This document shows positions 5,325 to 8,478 of a DNA stretch of 8,478 bases, piece by piece. The stretch lies in the NCBI GenBank assembly GCA_021414185.1, contig JAIOOZ010000198.1:1-8478 (forward strand). Direction: 5' to 3'. The stretch comes from Betaproteobacteria bacterium (GTDB taxonomy: Bacteria; Pseudomonadota; Gammaproteobacteria; Burkholderiales; SG8-41). The notes under the pieces were generated by a model. That model saw only the letters and a program-made list of their open reading frames with translations, ran no database searches and had not been told where the DNA came from. Numbering within the stretch: the stretch's first letter is position 1; every line of letters starts with the position of its first letter. The position numbers were made by a program, and so were the translations under genes.

Positions 5325-6272
5325 TCAATTGCCGGCGATGATTTTTTTCCATTTCGCATAATCGGCCTTAATGCGCGCGGCGTATTCCTGCGGTGATGAC
5401 GGCGCGGGGTTGAGGCCTTGTGCCTGCACCGGCCGCGCGATCTCGGGATCGACCAGGGCCTGGCGCAAGTCGCGGTTCAGCCGATTGACGATGGCCGGCG
5501 GCGTGCCGGCCGGCGCGAGCAGGCCGTACCAGAACGTCGCGTCGTAATTCTTCACGCCGGCCTCGTGCATCGACGGCACGTCGGGCAGGCTGGGATCGCG
5601 GGCGAGGCTTGTCACCGCCAGAATCTGGATGCGGTTGCGCAGCGCCCCCGCCGCGGTCGCGCTGACGAAGCTGATCTGCAGCTCGCCGCTGATCACCGCC
5701 GTCAGGATTTCGCTGGCCCCCTTGTATGGCACGTGCGCGAAACTGGCGCCCGTCATGCTTTTCAGCAGTTCGCCCGAGAGATAGCCCGCGGAGCCGATGC
5801 CCTGCGTGCCGTAGTTGAGCGAACCGGGCTTGTCCTTCGCCTGCGCGATGAGCTGGGCGACCGAGCGCACCGGGGAATCCTGGCGGGCGATCAGCGCGTT
5901 GCAGAAAACCAGCGCGAGCCCGACCGGCGCAAACGCGGTGTCGGTGTTGTAGGGAAGATTTTTCTCGAGGATCTGCGTGATGGTGAGCGCGCCTACGCTG
6001 CCCCACAGCAGCGTATAGCCGTCGGGCCGCGCCGCCGCAACGAGCTGCGCCGCGACACTGCCGCCGGCGCCGCCGCGGTTGTCGATGACGATGGACGTGC
6101 GCAGGCTGTCGCCCAGCTTTTTCGCCACGGTGCGCGCGCCGATGTCGGCACTGCCGCCCGCGGAAAAACCGACGATCAGGCGGATCGGTTTATGCGGGTA
6201 ATCCTCGGCAACCGCGGCCGCGCAGTTGCCGAGCGCAACGGCTGCCAGAAATTTCAGTGCGATTTTCTTCAT
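5325..6272 (-). CDS. Bug/TctC-family tripartite tricarboxylate transporter substrate-binding protein
   Basis: Complete 315-residue periplasmic receptor. ATG at 6272 opens a Sec signal peptide (MKKIALKFLAAVAL..., likely cut after AVA at 20-22). Then follow YPHKPIRLIVGFSAGG (25-40), DIGARTVAKKL, the NRGGAGG loop (65-71), ARPDGY (81-86), YGTQGIGSAGYLSGELL (154-170) and HVPYKG (180-185), and the C-terminus AARIKADYAKWKKIIAGN is complete. Length fits the family. It begins 7 bp after the stop of the damaged receptor gene at 6280 and its ribosome binding site is weak (GGA in the end of that gene), so it is probably translated from the same message as the SDR and the pseudogene. It is the only working receptor in this three-gene unit and may have replaced its decayed neighbour. 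Ligand unknown. Confidence 0.95.
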   Translation of the reverse strand: MKKIALKFLAAVALGNCAAAVAEDYPHKPIRLIVGFSAGGSADIGARTVAKKLGDSLRTSIVIDNRGGAGGSVAAQLVAAARPDGYTLLWGSVGALTITQILEKNLPYNTDTAFAPVGLALVFCNALIARQDSPVRSVAQLIAQAKDKPGSLNYGTQGIGSAGYLSGELLKSMTGASFAHVPYKGASEILTAVISGELQISFVSATAAGALRNRIQILAVTSLARDPSLPDVPSMHEAGVKNYDATFWYGLLAPAGTPPAIVNRLNRDLRQALVDPEIARPVQAQGLNPAPSSPQEYAARIKADYAKWKKIIAGN

Positions 6273-6279
6273 GTTGGTA

Positions 6280-7081
6280 TCAATCCGCGCGTATGCCCGC
6301 TGTTGTCACGACCTTCGCCCAGCGCGCGAGGTCTATTTTGATCGAAGCAGCGTACTCTTCGGGCGTGTTGCCGACCGGTTCGGCGCCCTGCGACGCGAGT
6401 CGCTCACGGACGTCGGGCAGGCGCAGGATTTTCGCCAGCTCGCCATTGAGGCGCGTGATGATCTCGCGCGGCGTGTTGGCCGGCATGAGTAAACCGAATT
6501 CGGAACTGAATTCAAAATTCGCGACACCTGACTCAAGGAAAGTCGGCACCTGCGGCACGGCCGGTGAGCGGTTGCGGCTGGTAATCGCGATCGGCCGCAC
6601 GCGGTTACTGGCGAGATAGGGCATCGCCGAAGGCAGCGCGGAGAACAGCATGGAGACGTGACCACCGAGCAGATCGGTCAGCCCCTGCGCGTTGCCTTTG
6701 TACGGGATGTGCACGATCTGCATGCCGCCGACCGAGCTGCGCAGCCATTCCGTCAGCAAATGCGACACCGTGCCGTTGCCGGAAGTCGCGTAGGTGAGTT
6801 CGCCGGGCCGCGCACGCGCGAGCGCGATGAGTTCCTTTAACGAACGCGCGGGCAGCACGGGATGCACGACCAGAATGTTAGGGACTGCGGCGAGCAGGAT
6901 CAGCGGCGCGAAATCTTTTATCGGATCGTAAGGCGGTTTTTGCAGCGTCGGCGTCATCGCAAAGGTGCTGGTCACCAGCACCATCGAATAGCCGTCGGGT
7001 CGGCTTGACGGGATAGCTTTGCGCATGCAGCGACGCCGCGCACAGCAGCGCCGCGCAGGCAATGATCAATTTAAATGGCAT
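6280..7081 (-). pseudogene. Bug/TctC-family receptor pseudogene with internal deletion and frameshift
   Basis: From ATG 7081 the first 27 codons encode a good signal peptide and mature start (MPFKLIIACAALLC...HAQ, then SYPVKP, ending at 7001). The next base (7000) shifts the frame, and the receptor resumes at 6999 with PDGYSMVLVTSTF and runs 239 residues to the TGA at 6280, including HIPYKG and a complete C-terminus. Against the paralog at 5325-6272, about 52 residues between 'KP' and 'RPDGY' are missing. These hold the first strand, the PGGxxD ligand loop and the following helix. Both loss and shift map to one junction at 7000/7001. The downstream frame is open from an ATG at 7062 but that start would encode an arginine-rich N-terminus without a signal peptide. 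Only 2 bp separate this gene from the SDR stop. I judge it non-functional; a misassembly is the alternative. Confidence 0.87.
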
Positions 7082-7083
7082 GT

Positions 7084-7851
7084 TCAATCGATGTGGCGCG
7101 CGGCGCGTCCTGCGTCCGCCGTCACTATGGTGCCGCTGATGAAGGACGCGCGCGGCGACGCGAGAAAGGCCACGAGGTCGGCGATCTCCTGCGGTTGTCC
7201 CATCGGGTTCTTCAACAGTTCCTTCCAGCGCGTCTTGTCGCCGAACTGTTCCTGCGCAATTTTGCCGAGGCGGTTGCGCAAGCGGTCGGTCTCGATCTGG
7301 CCGGGATTGACGCCCACCACGCGCACGCCGTATTCGAGACTGTCGCCGCCCAGCGTGCGGGTGAAGGCCATCAGCGCCGCGTTGCCGGTGGTGCCGGCGA
7401 TATAGTCCTGGCGCGGGCGCTCGCCGGCGACGCCGATGACGTTGATGATGACGCCGTTTTTCCGCGCGCGCATGCGGCCGTAGATTTCACGCGTCAGGTT
7501 GATGTAGCCGAAGAGCTTCAGTTCCCAGCCTTCGCGCCACTGCTTTTCGTCGATCTTCAGCAGCTCGCCCGACGGCGTAACGCCCGCGTTGTTGACGAGA
7601 ATGTCGACATCGCCGGCAGCCTTGGCCAGCGTGGCGATGTTGGCGGACACGCCGAGATCGAGCGCGTGGCACTGCACTTTCACTTTGTGCTCTTTGGCGA
7701 TGCCCGCCCGGACTGTTTCGAGATCGGCCGCCGAGCGCGACGCCAGGTGCAGGTGGCAGCCTTCGCGCGCGAGTTCCTCCGCGACTGCGCGGCCGATGCC
7801 GCGCGAGGCGCCGGTCACCAGTGCGGTGAGCCCGGCAAGTTTCAAATCCAT
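7084..7851 (-). CDS. SDR-fold oxidoreductase with non-canonical active site
   Basis: 255-residue short-chain dehydrogenase/reductase fold protein, cytosolic. The Rossmann cofactor site is intact: TGASRGIG (13-20), NNAG (87-90) and the PGQIET segment (183-188). The active site is not. Aligned by eye without gaps to FabG-type SDRs from IINVIG onward, the catalytic Ser falls on G140, the Tyr on G153 and the Lys on N157 (AGTTGNAALMAF); the catalytic Asn region reads LKLFG with K112. A Tyr at 150 precedes, but has Thr rather than Lys four residues on. The product may bind nucleotide without classic redox chemistry or use other residues. Start ATG 7851 has GAGGAA at 7859-7864, 7 nt away. It is first in a unit with two receptor genes and is divergent from an MDR reductase. 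The family call is firm; the substrate is unknown. Confidence 0.92.
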   Translation of the reverse strand: MDLKLAGLTALVTGASRGIGRAVAEELAREGCHLHLASRSAADLETVRAGIAKEHKVKVQCHALDLGVSANIATLAKAAGDVDILVNNAGVTPSGELLKIDEKQWREGWELKLFGYINLTREIYGRMRARKNGVIINVIGVAGERPRQDYIAGTTGNAALMAFTRTLGGDSLEYGVRVVGVNPGQIETDRLRNRLGKIAQEQFGDKTRWKELLKNPMGQPQEIADLVAFLASPRASFISGTIVTADAGRAARHID

Positions 7852-7904
7852 GGGTGAGTTCCTCAGGTGTTTTCTGGTTATGCCCGCAGTTTACTACGGC
7901 CGCA

Positions 7905-7933
7905 TTGCTTCCACCGCGGGTCCGTTGTATATA
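7905..7933 (+). promoter_or_regulatory. Possible promoter for the MDR reductase gene
   Basis: TTGCTT (7905-7910) and TATATA (7928-7933) are spaced by 17 bp, matching the sigma-70 layout with three and four of six consensus bases. It lies in the 111-bp gap between the divergent SDR and MDR genes and would give a leader of roughly 20-25 nt ahead of the GTG at 7963. No clear counterpart is seen for the SDR on the other strand. Confidence 0.35.
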
Positions 7934-7951
7934 CAGGAATCGAAACGCAGT

Positions 7952-7955
7952 GGAG
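7952..7955 (+). promoter_or_regulatory. Ribosome binding site deciding the GTG start at 7963
   Basis: GGAG at 7952-7955 lies 7 nt before GTG 7963. An in-frame GTG at 7957 would be only 1 nt from it, so 7963 is the better start. Confidence 0.6.
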
Positions 7956-7962
7956 AGTGAAC

Positions 7963-8478
7963 GTGAAGAACAAGCAGATTTTGCTGGCGGCGCGTCCGGC
8001 CGGCGCAGTGGAAGAAAAGCATTTCCGCCTGGTCGAGTCCGCAATCCCCAAAGCGGGCAAGGGGGAGTTCGTGGTGCGCGCCCACTACATGTCGCTGGAT
8101 CCCTATATGCGCGGGCGCATGGACGATGCGAAGTCGTATGCAAAGAAAGCTGAAGTCGGCGAAGTGATGGTGGGCACCGCAGTGGGCGAGATCATTGAAT
8201 CCAACCACGAGAAATTCAAGGCCGGCGATTTCGTCGAGACGCGCACCGGCTGGCAGCTCTACGGCGTGAGCGACGGCGGCGGGGTGCGCAGGATCAACCC
8301 CGACTACGTGCCGATGTCGGCTTATCTCGGCGCGGTGGGCATGCCGGGCGTCACCGCGTGGATAGGCCTGAACGAGCATGGCCACCCGAAAGAGGGCGAG
8401 ACGGTGGTCGTGTCGGCGGCGAGCGGAGCGGTCGGCAGTGTGGCCGGCCAGCTTGCAAAACTGCAAGGCTGCCGCGCA
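7963..8478 (+). CDS. NADP-dependent medium-chain oxidoreductase, CurA/prostaglandin reductase type (3' end outside window)
   Basis: The first 172 residues of a medium-chain dehydrogenase/reductase from the zinc-independent branch that includes bacterial CurA, YncB-like reductases and mammalian PTGR enzymes. These reduce the C=C bond of alpha,beta-unsaturated ketones or aldehydes with NADPH. Family marks are SLDPYMRGRM (44-53), VGTAVGEIIES near 70-80, FKAGDFV near 85-91, YLGAVGMPGVTAWIGL (121-136) and the glycine-rich cofactor stretch SAASGAVGSVAGQLAK (151-166). No catalytic-zinc GHE motif is present. The frame is open to the last base; about half of the usual 335-340 residues is visible. GTG 7963 is chosen on ribosome binding site spacing. 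The gene is divergent from the SDR gene and may share its control region. It is not a complete ORF in this window because the stop is beyond the edge. Confidence 0.93.
   Translation, partial: MKNKQILLAARPAGAVEEKHFRLVESAIPKAGKGEFVVRAHYMSLDPYMRGRMDDAKSYAKKAEVGEVMVGTAVGEIIESNHEKFKAGDFVETRTGWQLYGVSDGGGVRRINPDYVPMSAYLGAVGMPGVTAWIGLNEHGHPKEGETVVVSAASGAVGSVAGQLAKLQGCRA

Noticed and set aside
5318..5348. Hairpin CGGCA/TGCCG (5318-5334) followed by a run of seven T (5342-5348), resembling a terminator for the second lipoprotein gene
   Set aside because: The stem is only 5 bp, 7 nt separate it from the T-run, and the T-run is explained by Lys codons at the end of the opposite-strand receptor gene. A weak terminator remains possible but is not supported enough to list.
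5418..6341. Long open frame on the + strand opposite the receptor gene (307 codons)
   Set aside because: It is antisense to a clear receptor gene, is rich in Arg, Asp and Ala as expected from GC-rich antisense frames, and has no family motif.
6878..7087. A separate 69-codon small protein with signal peptide
   Set aside because: Its first 27 codons are the leader of the broken receptor and the rest is frameshifted translation with no plausible domain, so it belongs to the pseudogene.
7075..7857. Open + strand frame of 260 codons opposite the SDR gene
   Set aside because: Antisense shadow; the minus strand carries clear SDR motifs and a good ribosome binding site.
7894..8466. Open minus-strand frame opposite the MDR reductase
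   Set aside because: It is His/Ala/Arg-rich and antisense to clear MDR motifs on the + strand.
1..8478. Defence system, CRISPR array, phage, integrase or toxin-antitoxin signatures
   Set aside because: None of the coding regions carries such motifs and no regularly spaced repeats are present; the region is a metabolic and transport neighbourhood.

Overview
The window looks like chromosomal DNA of a betaproteobacterium, most likely Burkholderiales-like. The base composition is GC-rich by eye. Three complete or near-complete Bug/TctC-type periplasmic receptors and a fourth damaged one lie within 8.5 kb, an expansion typical of Bordetella, Cupriavidus, Variovorax and relatives. Codon use is uniform. 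I see no insertion sequence, phage gene, tRNA, rRNA or CRISPR array. This placement is inference from gene families.

Layout. (1) 1-945 (+): a Bug receptor cut by the left edge, convergent with (2) 1094-2068 (-), a complete Bug receptor. The 148 bp between them hold a short interspersed repeat, a heptamer repeat and an inverted repeat. (3) 2148-2672 (+): a conserved-looking hypothetical protein with no visible ribosome binding site. (4) 2737-3759 and 3761-4237 (+): a cyclase-family metal hydrolase followed after 1 nt by a zinc nucleoside deaminase. (5) 4238-4409: a gap with a second copy of the short repeat and a perfect 16-bp palindrome, leading into two tandem paralogous lipoproteins (4410-4823 and 4882-5301). 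(6) 7851-5325 (-): a compact three-gene unit with gaps of 2 and 7 bp, made of an SDR-fold protein that lacks the usual catalytic residues, a Bug receptor pseudogene with an internal deletion and frameshift, and an intact Bug receptor. (7) 7963-8478 (+): an NADP-dependent medium-chain reductase (CurA/prostaglandin-reductase type), divergent from the SDR and cut by the right edge.

How the parts may work together. The Bug receptors should bind small carboxylated or related ligands in the periplasm; no TctA/TctB membrane partner is present here. The cyclase-family hydrolase, deaminase, SDR and MDR are the sort of enzymes found in scattered catabolic clusters, but no single pathway can be named from the sequence. 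No stretch over 300 bases lacks a gene. I found no convincing new defence, mobile or RNA-based system. The points most worth following are the catalytically atypical SDR, the decayed receptor beside an intact paralog, the tandem lipoproteins with a palindrome upstream, and the hydrolase-deaminase pair.
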